DNA from: CAYNHF01 sp964397045
GTDB taxonomy: Bacteria > Actinomycetota > Acidimicrobiia > Spongiisociales > UBA5794
Length of the DNA: 64,000 nucleotides
Assembly: GCA_964397045.1 (NCBI GenBank)
Contig: CAYNHF010000016.1
Location: 124,001-188,000 of the forward strand
Direction of reading: 5' to 3'
The notes beneath the pieces are model-generated. The model was given only the letters and a program-made list of their open reading frames with translations, had not been told where the DNA came from and searched no databases. The first letter of the stretch is position 1. The number at the start of each line of letters is the position of its first letter. The translations under genes and the position numbers were made by a program. Shown piece by piece: positions 1-7,522 of this stretch.

Positions 1-692
1 TCGGCAGTCTTGAGTACCACGTTGCCCACAAATCCATCGGTGACGAACACATCTGCCTTGCTGGTGGCGATGTCCCTTCCTTCCACATTCCCCACGAAGT
101 CGATACCTTCGAGTTCGGCGAGCAACTCGTAAGCCTGCTTCTCCAGGTCGCGGCCCTTGCCTGCCTCCTCCCCGATATTGAGGAGGCCGACCCGTGGAGA
201 GGCAACCCCGAAGTGGGACTGTGCGAGCGCCGCACCCATGTGACCGAATTGGGCGAGATCCCCGGGGCGGCAGGTCAGGTTGGCGCCCGCATCGAGCACA
301 ACCGTGTCTCCGGGGAACAGTGTCGCAATGGCCGGGCGGCCCACTCCCGGCAATCTGCCGACGATGAATGCCGCCGCGGCGATGGCAGCACCGGTCGATC
401 CTGCAGACACCATCCCGCCGGCCGCACCCGATGCAACGAGACCGGCAGTTACTCGAATGGACGAATCTTTCTTATCGCGCAGCGCTCGGGCCGGGTCTTC
501 ATTCATCTCCACGACCTCGGAAGCGTGCACGATCGGAAGTTCGACGCCCTCTGCCTCGAGCAAGGGAGCGATGCGAGTTTCGTCGCCGACGAGAACCATC
601 CCGCAGCCTGCGCGATACGCGCTGATGGCTCCGGCTACGACTTCGGTGGGGGCACGGTCGCCGCCCATCGCGTCGATGGCGATGGTGACCAC
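1..692 (-). CDS. plsX: Phosphate acyltransferase PlsX (3' part cut by window edge)
   Basis: Peripheral membrane enzyme that makes acyl-phosphate from acyl-ACP, feeding PlsY in phospholipid synthesis. The N-terminus reads VVTIAIDAMGGDRAPTEVV, the typical PlsX opening, and the segment at the window edge encodes DVFVTDGFVGNVVLKT, a conserved PlsX stretch. The GTG at 692 is chosen because it lies just before the IDAMGGD motif and 7 bases after the rpmF stop. The gene runs off the left edge, so the C-terminus is not visible. It is last in a minus-strand run with rpmF, the usual rpmF-plsX pairing. Identification is secure; the exact start is less so. Confidence 0.93.
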   Translation of the reverse strand, partial: MVTIAIDAMGGDRAPTEVVAGAISAYRAGCGMVLVGDETRIAPLLEAEGVELPIVHASEVVEMNEDPARALRDKKDSSIRVTAGLVASGAAGGMVSAGSTGAAIAAAAFIVGRLPGVGRPAIATLFPGDTVVLDAGANLTCRPGDLAQFGHMGAALAQSHFGVASPRVGLLNIGEEAGKGRDLEKQAYELLAELEGIDFVGNVEGRDIATSKADVFVTDGFVGNVVLKTA

Positions 693-699
693 AGTGCTG

Positions 700-876
700 T
701 CAGCTCGTCGGGATGATCTCGCGGCCGTTATACGTGCCGCACTCTGCACAGACGCGATGCGGGAGGTGCTTGGCACCGCACTGCTGGCAGGTCGCCATCG
801 TCGGCGTTGCCACCTTCCAATGCGCTTTGCGGCGGCGGGTGCGAGACCGCGACATCTTCTTCTTCGGAACCGCCAT
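700..876 (-). CDS. rpmF: 50S ribosomal protein L32
   Basis: A 58-residue protein starting MAVPKKKMSRSRTRRRKAHW, the classic L32 N-terminus, with CQQC (residues 30-33) and CAEC (43-46) forming the zinc-ribbon (C+) form. It is a structural protein of the large ribosomal subunit. It lies 20 bases downstream of the DUF177 gene and 7 bases upstream of plsX, the standard DUF177-rpmF-plsX order. Being a zinc-type L32, it may depend on zinc supply; I saw no zinc-free paralogue in the window. Confidence 0.96.
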   Translation of the reverse strand: MAVPKKKMSRSRTRRRKAHWKVATPTMATCQQCGAKHLPHRVCAECGTYNGREIIPTS

Positions 877-896
877 CGGAGAACCTCACTTGCGGG

Positions 897-1424
897 CTAT
901 TGCTCGTGATCCAGAAGATCCTTCAGGACCGCGAAGGGCGAAACGGACTCGCCGGTGTCATTGGGAGTGGACGTATTCAAGTCGCTGCCGGGGACTTCAA
1001 CAAGTTGTTCGCACCCGTCAACGCACGTCGGCAGCATAGGCAGGGCGAGCAGCAACTCATCCCGCAGCACCGGTTCGAGGTCCACCACATCATCCGCGTA
1101 GACGTAGTCCTCCTCATCTCTGGCTGTGGTGTCCGCCTTGATGATCAGCTGGGCAACATCGACCTCAACCGTGTCATCCAACTGCGTCAGGCATCGTGTG
1201 CAGGTGTGGCGGACCTTGCCTCGCAGTGTGCCGCGCACCACGAGACCCCCGGAAGTGAGAGTGAGCTCCCCCTGAAACGACAGCGGCTCATCGTCGAGGA
1301 GGTGCGACAGCTCGACGCGCCACGCGGGCGCAGCCGTGATCTCGACCGGCTTGGTGGCGGCCTGGTTCGGGTTGAGGTCACCGATCGTCGCAACGAAGGG
1401 GTTGGCGGTGTGGTGGGCTTTCAT
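897..1424 (-). CDS. DUF177 / YceD family protein
   Basis: A 175-residue protein with the DUF177 signature: a central HTCTRCL pair of cysteines and a second pair, MLPTCVDGC, near residue 145, with an acidic stretch between. The family is linked to 23S rRNA accumulation or ribosome assembly in plants and bacteria and is almost always encoded next to rpmF, as here. The ATG at 1424 is preferred over longer alternatives because upstream codons lack the DUF177 pattern. It lies between the SepIVA-like gene and rpmF, matching the mycobacterial order SepIVA-DUF177. The molecular function is not established. Confidence 0.88.
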   Translation of the reverse strand: MKAHHTANPFVATIGDLNPNQAATKPVEITAAPAWRVELSHLLDDEPLSFQGELTLTSGGLVVRGTLRGKVRHTCTRCLTQLDDTVEVDVAQLIIKADTTARDEEDYVYADDVVDLEPVLRDELLLALPMLPTCVDGCEQLVEVPGSDLNTSTPNDTGESVSPFAVLKDLLDHEQ

Positions 1425-1497
1425 ACGCGAAAGTTTATGCCGGCCGGTGGAGCTGAGAGCCGAGCCCGGCTCAGGTGCGCGGTTTCGCACCGAATCG

Positions 1498-2085
1498 CTA
1501 CTCGGAGATCGGAGGCTCCGGAGTCGCTGGGAGGCTCTCGTGGAGTTCGGCTCGCGACTCGCGCACGAAGCGGAGCAACTCACCCAGGATCTGCTCCGCC
1601 TCACCCAGCCGCCGCTCGGCATGATCTTCAGCTTCGAGCCGAATCCGGCGCGCTTCGGTCTCGGCATTGCGCACCAGCGTGTTGGCCTCGGTGACCGCTT
1701 CCTCCACGATGTAGGACTCACTCACCAATTGCTCGGATTTGGCCTTGGCTCCCGCCACCACCTCGCGGGCCTTCTCGTTGGTCCGAGCGATGTAGCTCTC
1801 GCGTTCGCGAACCATCCAGCGAGCGGCTCTTAGCTCTTCGGGAAGGACTTCGACCACCCTGTCGATGGTGGCGGACAGGTTCGATTTCGCAGCCTGGAGC
1901 TGCTGCGTGACATCATCCTTGCCCATCACGATGCTGTTAGACAGAGGAACCGTGCGCGCTCCCTCTACCTCGGTGATCAGCCCTTCGAGCACCGTGTCCG
2001 TCTCATACCGGGATCGATCGAGCATGTCGAGCAGTTCACCGGGTATCGGAGGTGGCTCTTTGCGGTCTGCGTCGTCTTCCATCAT
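1498..2085 (-). CDS. SepIVA/DivIVA-like coiled-coil septation protein
   Basis: A 195-residue protein, charged and mostly alpha-helical. After a short N-terminal segment (PGELLDMLDRSRYETDTVLE), residues 60-180 are Glu/Ala/Arg rich and predicted by eye to form a long coiled coil. In mycobacteria the gene next to DUF177 is SepIVA (Rv2927c), a DivIVA-like protein needed for septation; position, length and composition agree. The start ATG at 2085 overlaps the coaD stop by one base, implying translational coupling. It probably acts at the division site or in growth-zone organisation. This rests on synteny plus coiled-coil character, not on a strong sequence motif. Confidence 0.7.
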   Translation of the reverse strand: MMEDDADRKEPPPIPGELLDMLDRSRYETDTVLEGLITEVEGARTVPLSNSIVMGKDDVTQQLQAAKSNLSATIDRVVEVLPEELRAARWMVRERESYIARTNEKAREVVAGAKAKSEQLVSESYIVEEAVTEANTLVRNAETEARRIRLEAEDHAERRLGEAEQILGELLRFVRESRAELHESLPATPEPPISE

Positions 2086-2558
2086 CAGGAGAATCGCTCC
2101 TTGAGTGCTGCGGCCACGGCATCTGGTACGAGGTTGTCCACCGCCCCACCGAGGCTCGCTACCTGCTTCACCAGGGAAGACGAAAGGTAGCCGTACTCGG
2201 GCTTCGTGGCGACAAACAAAGTGGTGATCCCGGAAAGATTGCGGTTCATCTGCGACATTTGGATCTCGTAGTCGAAATCGGTCATGGCGCGCAGTCCCTT
2301 CACGATGACATCGATATCTCGTGCTTCGGCGAAGTCCACCAGCAGACCGGAGAAGGCGTCGACCTCGACGTTTGGCCACTCCGAACACGCATTCTGCAGC
2401 AACTCGATCCGGTCTTCAGCCGTGAAGAGGGCATTCTTCGACAGGTTGCGAACAACGCCGACGAGGACGCGGTCGAATATCACGGCACAGCGTGCGATGA
2501 CATCGATGTGGCCCTTCGTCGGTGGGTCGAAGCTTCCGGGCACCATCGCTGCAATCAA
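2085..2558 (-). CDS. coaD: Phosphopantetheine adenylyltransferase
   Basis: A 157-residue enzyme transferring AMP from ATP to 4'-phosphopantetheine, the penultimate step of coenzyme A synthesis in the cytoplasm. Diagnostic motifs are PGSFDPPTKGHIDVI (residues 7-21; T/HxGH nucleotidyltransferase loop) and YLSSSLVKQVA near residue 123, matching the family's ISSSxVR/K motif. The length is typical. Its start overlaps the rsmD end by four bases, the common rsmD-coaD pair in bacteria. Confidence 0.97.
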   Translation of the reverse strand: MIAAMVPGSFDPPTKGHIDVIARCAVIFDRVLVGVVRNLSKNALFTAEDRIELLQNACSEWPNVEVDAFSGLLVDFAEARDIDVIVKGLRAMTDFDYEIQMSQMNRNLSGITTLFVATKPEYGYLSSSLVKQVASLGGAVDNLVPDAVAAALKERFS

Positions 2559-3094
2559 TGGTCCTCCTTCATCAGCCTGAACAACTCAGTATCACCGTAC
2601 GTCCTGCTGTCCGTCAGCACCAGGCCGGCAGTGCTGGGTGCATCCCCGCCGCGACGACGGTGGACGACCACCGTCCCGCCTGCGTCGAGATGTTCCACCA
2701 GCGCTGCGAGCACTGCAGCCACCGACGGTAGTGCCAGGTCATAGGGGGGGTCAACGAATGCCAGGTCGACCACACCTTCGAAGCTCGCGAGGAAGCCGGA
2801 TACATCGCTTGCCACCACCTTGCCGCCGAGACCTACGGCCTCGACATTGTGGCGCAACGCTCGAAGCGCCTTGGGGTCGCGCTCGACGAACACGGCGTCG
2901 CTCGCACCCCGGCTCAGCGCTTCGAGGCCGAGGCTCCCGCTTCCCGCATAGAGATCGACCACCTGCCCACCCACAACCGCCGTTCCGAGCGAAGAGAACA
3001 GCCCTTCCCGAGCCCGATCGGTCATGGGCCGAGTCGATAGGCCGGGCGGTGCCTGCAAGCGCCTGCCCTTTGCAGACCCGGCAATGATCCTCAT
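2555..3094 (-). CDS. rsmD: 16S rRNA (guanine966-N2)-methyltransferase RsmD
   Basis: A 179-residue SAM-dependent methyltransferase modifying G966 of 16S rRNA. Visible motifs are MRIIAGSAKGRRL at the N-terminus, TRPMTDRAREGLFSSL, the SAM site VVDLYAGSGSLGLEALSRGA (from about residue 45), and catalytic DPPY (FVDPPYDL near residue 115). It sits between recG and coaD with a four-base overlap to coaD, a standard gene order. Confidence 0.95.
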   Translation of the reverse strand: MRIIAGSAKGRRLQAPPGLSTRPMTDRAREGLFSSLGTAVVGGQVVDLYAGSGSLGLEALSRGASDAVFVERDPKALRALRHNVEAVGLGGKVVASDVSGFLASFEGVVDLAFVDPPYDLALPSVAAVLAALVEHLDAGGTVVVHRRRGGDAPSTAGLVLTDSRTYGDTELFRLMKEDH

Positions 3095-3128
3095 CGACCG
3101 TTCCCCACGCGCCTCGCGCAGGCCACCA

Positions 3129-5312
3129 TCAGCTGCGGAACAACCACTCGACGTCCTCCCCGAGGAATGCTCGGATCTCCGCAGCCAGGTCGGGCCACTG
3201 CTCCAACTGCGGATCGGCGGCGACGAGTCCGAACGCCTCTCGCCTGGCCGAGAGCAGCTCGTTCGTATCGCGCAGGATGTCTGCCAGCTTGAGGTCCTTG
3301 ACGCCAGCCTGCCGCGTGCCGAACACCGTGCCCTGACCCCGGATCCGAAGGTCCTCCTCGGCGAGCCGGAACCCGTCGGTCGTCTGCACCATGGCGCCGA
3401 TCCGTTGTTCGCCTTCAGGCGTTGTGGGGTTCGCGATCAGGATGCAGACAGACTGATGTTCACCTCGTCCGACCCGACCCCGCAATTGGTGGAGCTGGGA
3501 AAGACCAAACCGATCCGCGTCTTCGATGACCATCACCGTGGCATTCGGAATGTCGATGCCGACCTCGATGACGGTGGTAGCCACCAACACGTCGATCTCC
3601 TGGTTGCGGAATCGAGTCATCACTTCGTCCTTCTCTCGAGGACGAAGCTGTCCGTGGAGCAGCCCTAGACGCAGTTCAGGGAACACTCCCTGCAGGCGTT
3701 CATACTCGGCCGTCGCCGAAGCCACCTGCAGCTTGTCGCTCTCGTCTACGAGCGGACACACGACAAATGCCTGGCGGCCGGCCTCGACCTCCGACCGGAT
3801 CGTGGCATACACCTCGTCGAGTTGCGCCTGGTCCCCCGTGTGGTGCCGGGTCTCGACAGGAAGCCTTCCCGGCGGCATCTCATCGAGGATGGAGACGTCC
3901 AGGTCCCCGTAGAGGGTCATCGCCAAGGTGCGCGGGATAGGGGTCGCCGTCATGATGAACAGGTCCGGGTCATAGCCGGTGGTCTTGTCACGCAGCTGGA
4001 CCCGCTGGTACACACCAAAGCGATGCTGCTCGTCGACTACGGCCAGTCCGAGGCGATCGAAGGTGAGGGTGTCCTGAATCAGCGAGTGGGTGCCCACGAT
4101 CAGATCGATCCCACCATCTGCGATCGCGGCTACCACGGTGTCGCGCGAGGCCGAACCGGGCGAAAGGTAGTTCACTTCAGCGCTGGCAGACGTGAGCAGC
4201 CCGAGGCGGAGTTCAGGACGGTTCTCTTCTGCCCCGACTCCCCCCTCGAACAAACTGTCCATTCCATCGGGTGCGGCGGGGTCCTCGAGCGTAGGCGCGA
4301 GACCGGCCGCCCGCAGCAGCTCCCTGATCCCCATGTAGTGCTGCTCCGCCAGCACCTCCGTCGGTGCCATCACCGCGCCCTGATATCCGCTCTGGATCGC
4401 AGTCAGGAGCGCCACGAGAGCAACCACGGTCTTGCCGGAACCTACCTCTCCCTGCAGCAACCGGTGCATGGGATGCGGGCTGGAGAGATCGGTTGAGATC
4501 TCATCGATCGTCCGCTGCTGTGCCGTGGTGAGCTCATACGGCAACGCTGCCACGAACCCGCCCACCAGGGTGCCATCGATGTCGTGACTGACGCCCACGG
4601 ACTCATCGATCTGACGGTGCTTCGCCATCGCCAGAGCCACCTCGAGTCGGAACAGTTCATCGAACACGAGGCGTCTGCGAGCAGGGCCGGCCTCATCCGC
4701 CGATTCCGGAAAATGCACCCGAGCCAGGGCGGTATCCCGATCCATCAGGTCGAGCCGCGCCAGCATCCCGGCGGGCAGCGATTCGGCGACAGGACGGGAC
4801 CGGCGTAGCGCGTTGTCAATCGAGGATCGAAGCTGCCGCGGGCCCATACCGGCGATCGATGGGTGCACCGGCACCACCCGCCCCGTGACCAGCGAGTCGC
4901 CGGCGAGACTGTCGAGGTCCGGGCTCTTCATCTGCAGGCGTCCCCGAAATAGCTCGACCTTGCCGGAGAGTGCCACCTCGCTCCCCTCGCTGATCTTCAG
5001 GTAGGGGTTGAACCACACCGCGGTGAGCGCACTTGTGCCGTCCGACACCACGGCCTCGATCATGGTGCGATTGCGCGAGATCCGGCGCCTGCTCACGGAA
5101 CGCACCACTCCACCCACCGTCACCTCCTCACCCAGGGGAACTCCGGACAGGTCGAAGAGTTGGCTGCGATCGAGATAGCGTCGCGGGACGTGGAGCAACA
5201 AATCGGCCACGCTGCTGATACCAGCCGCGCCCAGACGTTTGGCCAGTTTGGGCCCGATTCCCTTGACTGCGTCGGCCGGGATCCCCGCGAGATATGCGAG
5301 CGAGCGGCTCAT
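3129..5312 (-). CDS. recG: ATP-dependent DNA helicase RecG
   Basis: A 727-residue helicase that remodels stalled forks and Holliday junctions. The N-terminal wedge/OB region includes KGIGPKLAKRLGAAGI (HhH-like) and an OB fold; the helicase part carries Walker A GEVGSGKT, motif II as DEQH (VVDEQHRFGV), TATPIPRT (motif III) and LHQLRGRVGRG (motif VI). The length is normal for RecG. ATG 5312 is preferred because family homology starts soon after; an in-frame GTG at 5330 would add six residues. First gene of the minus-strand run recG-rsmD-coaD. Confidence 0.96.
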   Translation of the reverse strand: MSRSLAYLAGIPADAVKGIGPKLAKRLGAAGISSVADLLLHVPRRYLDRSQLFDLSGVPLGEEVTVGGVVRSVSRRRISRNRTMIEAVVSDGTSALTAVWFNPYLKISEGSEVALSGKVELFRGRLQMKSPDLDSLAGDSLVTGRVVPVHPSIAGMGPRQLRSSIDNALRRSRPVAESLPAGMLARLDLMDRDTALARVHFPESADEAGPARRRLVFDELFRLEVALAMAKHRQIDESVGVSHDIDGTLVGGFVAALPYELTTAQQRTIDEISTDLSSPHPMHRLLQGEVGSGKTVVALVALLTAIQSGYQGAVMAPTEVLAEQHYMGIRELLRAAGLAPTLEDPAAPDGMDSLFEGGVGAEENRPELRLGLLTSASAEVNYLSPGSASRDTVVAAIADGGIDLIVGTHSLIQDTLTFDRLGLAVVDEQHRFGVYQRVQLRDKTTGYDPDLFIMTATPIPRTLAMTLYGDLDVSILDEMPPGRLPVETRHHTGDQAQLDEVYATIRSEVEAGRQAFVVCPLVDESDKLQVASATAEYERLQGVFPELRLGLLHGQLRPREKDEVMTRFRNQEIDVLVATTVIEVGIDIPNATVMVIEDADRFGLSQLHQLRGRVGRGEHQSVCILIANPTTPEGEQRIGAMVQTTDGFRLAEEDLRIRGQGTVFGTRQAGVKDLKLADILRDTNELLSARREAFGLVAADPQLEQWPDLAAEIRAFLGEDVEWLFRS

Positions 5313-5404
5313 GGATTGAGATCGTTCCACATCAACCCGGCAGGATACGGTCCGGCGCAGACGATGCGGCGGAGGTTCCTCGCCGCTCAGCCGGCGGTGC
5401 GTGT

Positions 5405-5410
5405 TACAAT
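5405..5410 (+). promoter_or_regulatory. Possible -10 element for rpmB
   Basis: TACAAT lies 26 bases before the rpmB start codon, between the divergent recG and rpmB genes, and resembles a housekeeping sigma -10 box. I do not see a convincing -35 at the right spacing, so this is only a candidate. Confidence 0.3.
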
Positions 5411-5435
5411 CTCGCCCGCCTCAGGAGGTCTCCGA

Positions 5436-5624
5436 ATGGCATACCGCTGTGAAGTCTGCGGCAAAGAGCCGTGGGTAGGAAAACAAGTCAGCTTCTCGCA
5501 CAAGAGGTCGAGCCGCCGCTGGCTGCCCAATATCCAACGGGTACGCGTCAAGCACGGCAGCAACTCGCGCCGCATGCGGGTGTGCACCTCGTGCATCAAG
5601 GCCGGGAAGATCGAGAAGGTCTGA
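5436..5624 (+). CDS. rpmB: 50S ribosomal protein L28
   Basis: A 62-residue ribosomal protein. The N-terminus MAYRCEVCGKEPWVGKQVSF, the RRWLPNIQRVRV core and the CTSCIKAGKIEKV end are typical of L28. CEVC and CTSC give the zinc-binding (C+) form. The start is fixed by a strong AGGAGG ribosome binding site at 5423-5428, seven bases before the ATG. It is divergent from recG and followed five bases later by a small cold-shock-like gene. Confidence 0.96.
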   Translation: MAYRCEVCGKEPWVGKQVSFSHKRSSRRWLPNIQRVRVKHGSNSRRMRVCTSCIKAGKIEKV

Positions 5625-5628
5625 CCGG

Positions 5629-5841
5629 ATGCAGGGAGTCGTAAAGGTCTACGACCCGGCAACCGGCATCGGAATCATCGTGCGCGACGATGACGAGTCC
5701 GAGGTAATGCTCGGTCCAGGCTCGCTGCAGGGTTCCCTGTTCCAGACACTGCGCCAGGGACAGCGAGTCCTCTTCGAAATCGAGGATCGGGAGGGAGCCG
5801 TGTATGCACACCGGCTCCGATTCGGGTCAGACGGCTACTGA
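5629..5841 (+). CDS. Small cold-shock-domain-like protein
   Basis: A 70-residue protein beginning MQGVVKVYDPATGIGIIVRD, which follows the cold-shock pattern (G-x-V-K-x-Y-x8-G-I-I-x-x-D) and ends in the beta-strand QRVLFEIEDREGAVYAHRL, like CspA's VxFExxxxxxGxxA. The aromatic RNP residues of true CspA (GFGFI, VFVH) are mostly replaced (GIGII, VMLG), so nucleic-acid binding may be weakened or different. It starts four bases after the rpmB stop and is probably co-transcribed. The fold assignment is fairly safe; the function is not known. Confidence 0.7.
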   Translation: MQGVVKVYDPATGIGIIVRDDDESEVMLGPGSLQGSLFQTLRQGQRVLFEIEDREGAVYAHRLRFGSDGY

Positions 5842-5930
5842 GTCCGGGTTGCACCCGCCGGGCCCCCGCCTCTGTATGATCCAACCCACGGAAGCTCTTG
5901 TTTCGTGACCGTCCATAGGGAGGACGACGA

Positions 5931-6164
5931 ATGGTCGAGGCGTACATCCTCATCCAGACCGAGGTAGGCAAGGCCGCAGCCGTAGCCGAGCAGATTCTGG
6001 CGATCCCCGGGGTCACCGGTGCAGACGCGGTAACCGGTCCCTACGACGCGATTGTCCACACGCAGGCGGAGGACGTCGACTCGCTGGGCAAGCTCGTCGT
6101 AGCCCGAATCCAGGCTGTCGAAGGGATCACGCGCACACTGACCTGCCCAGTTGTGAAGCTGTGA
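5931..6164 (+). CDS. Stand-alone AsnC/Lrp-type ligand-binding (RAM) domain protein
   Basis: A 77-residue protein consisting only of an Lrp/AsnC C-terminal domain: MVEAYILIQTEVGKAAAVAE, then GVTGADAVTGPYDAIVHTQA, then ITRTLTCPVVKL. This is the ferredoxin-like RAM fold that binds amino acids, without a DNA-binding helix-turn-helix. Such small proteins (DUF/Lrp_ligand type) are common in actinobacteria, where they probably act as small-molecule sensors or partners of full-length Lrp proteins. It overlaps the next gene by four bases (GTGA). Confidence 0.88.
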   Translation: MVEAYILIQTEVGKAAAVAEQILAIPGVTGADAVTGPYDAIVHTQAEDVDSLGKLVVARIQAVEGITRTLTCPVVKL

Positions 6165-6502
6165 GGTCATACGTCACGCGGCCACTTGGAGTTCTGGTGG
6201 CGGCCCTGGTCGGTGCTGCGGCCGGTTCCTCGGCACGTCAGGCCATTACGGCGCAGCGCAACGCAGACGCCGACCCTTCCGATGTGGTCATCGCAGCCCC
6301 CCTCAGCATCGTTCTGCTCGCCACGATCGCCGGCCTCCTCTCGCGGAGGCGAGGCTGGCTGGTGGCACTGCTGGTTGGGACCTTCGCCGGCTCGCTGATC
6401 GGAGATGATGCCGATCGGTTGGTGAAAGGAGCCGTGGGCAAGGCCGCCTCGGTGCGCGGTCGATCGGCACCAGAAGGTGTCTCGGGGTCGGTCGTCACCT
6501 GA
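6161..6502 (+). CDS. Small membrane protein, unknown function
   Basis: A 113-residue protein with GTG start overlapping the preceding stop (GTGA). Hydrophobic segments lie near residues 8-22 (PLGVLVAALVGAAAGS), 45-62 (APLSIVLLATIAGLLS) and 65-82 (WLVALLVGTFAGSLIG), so probably three membrane helices, followed by a basic tail. I do not recognise a family. The tight overlap suggests co-translation with the AsnC-type domain protein. It converges on ddl with a 9-base gap. Confidence 0.6.
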   Translation: MRSYVTRPLGVLVAALVGAAAGSSARQAITAQRNADADPSDVVIAAPLSIVLLATIAGLLSRRRGWLVALLVGTFAGSLIGDDADRLVKGAVGKAASVRGRSAPEGVSGSVVT

Positions 6503-6511
6503 GAGAATCGA

Positions 6512-7519
6512 TCAGTCTCGCAGGGCGATCGTCACGAGCTCGTCACACAACTCCGAGTACGTCATCCCCGATGCCATGCACATCTTCGGGTAGCCCGAAA
6601 TCGGTGTGAATCCCGGCATCGTATTGACCTCGTTGATGAGGAACCCCCTGCCTCCTTCTTCGAACAGGAAATCGACTCTGGCGAGGGCTCGGCACTCGAG
6701 GAGTCGGAAGGCCTGCTCAGCCAGCGAGCGCACCCGGGCTTGCTGCTGGTCATTGAGCGCCGCGGGGGCGACAAACTCCGAGGTTTCGTCCCGGTACTTG
6801 GCGTCGTAGTCGTACCACTCAGTCCTGGTGATGACCTCGCCCGGGACCGAAGCCTTTCCGTCCAGCACTGCAACCTCGATCTCCCTGCCCCGGATCGCTT
6901 CCTCGACCAGTACCTTGTCGCCGTAGCGGAACGCTTCCTCGAGACCTTCCTTCACCTCGGCCTCTGTAGTGGCTCGCGACACGCCCACCGACGATCCAAG
7001 TTCGGCCGGCTTCACGAAAACCGGCAACCCCAGGTCATCGAGCAACCGATCGACGGTGCCGGCAGCATCGCTCATGTCCTCAGGGCGTACCACCATCCAT
7101 CGGGCCGTACGCAACCCGGCCGCATCGAACATGCGTTTGGCGAGGTCCTTTTCCATAGCGAGCGCTGAGGCCAGCACCGAGCAGCCGACGTATGGCACCC
7201 CCGCCATCTCGAGTACCCCCTGGATGGTGCCATCTTCTCCAAACGGACCGTGGAGCACAGGGAACACCACATCGAAAGTGACCTCGTCGTTTCCGCTGGT
7301 CAGGCGCCCTTCCGGCACCTGCAGCGAGACCGACCTACCCTCGGCGTAGAGCGGGCGGCGCTTGCCGTCTGCCAGGAACCAGGCGCCGTGCTTGCTCACC
7401 CCCACCGGTATCACCCTATGGCCGGCCGCCTGCAGGGCCTCCATCACCGCAACCGCCGAGGTGCATGAGACCTCATGCTCGGCCGATCGGCCACCGAAAA
7501 GAAGTAGTACCCGGGCCAT
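6512..7519 (-). CDS. ddl: D-alanine--D-alanine ligase
   Basis: A 335-residue ATP-grasp ligase joining two D-alanines for peptidoglycan precursor synthesis. Motifs: LLFGGRSAEHEVSC at the N-terminus, PVLHGPFGEDGTIQG (first D-Ala site), KPAELGSSVGVS (ATP/D-Ala loop), EVAVLDG, and NEVNTMPGFT at the C-terminal metal site. The length is normal. The start codon is 4 bases from the divergent histidine-kinase start, so the two promoters must overlap coding sequence. Confidence 0.96.
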   Translation of the reverse strand: MARVLLLFGGRSAEHEVSCTSAVAVMEALQAAGHRVIPVGVSKHGAWFLADGKRRPLYAEGRSVSLQVPEGRLTSGNDEVTFDVVFPVLHGPFGEDGTIQGVLEMAGVPYVGCSVLASALAMEKDLAKRMFDAAGLRTARWMVVRPEDMSDAAGTVDRLLDDLGLPVFVKPAELGSSVGVSRATTEAEVKEGLEEAFRYGDKVLVEEAIRGREIEVAVLDGKASVPGEVITRTEWYDYDAKYRDETSEFVAPAALNDQQQARVRSLAEQAFRLLECRALARVDFLFEEGGRGFLINEVNTMPGFTPISGYPKMCMASGMTYSELCDELVTIALRD

Positions 7520-7522
7520 GCA

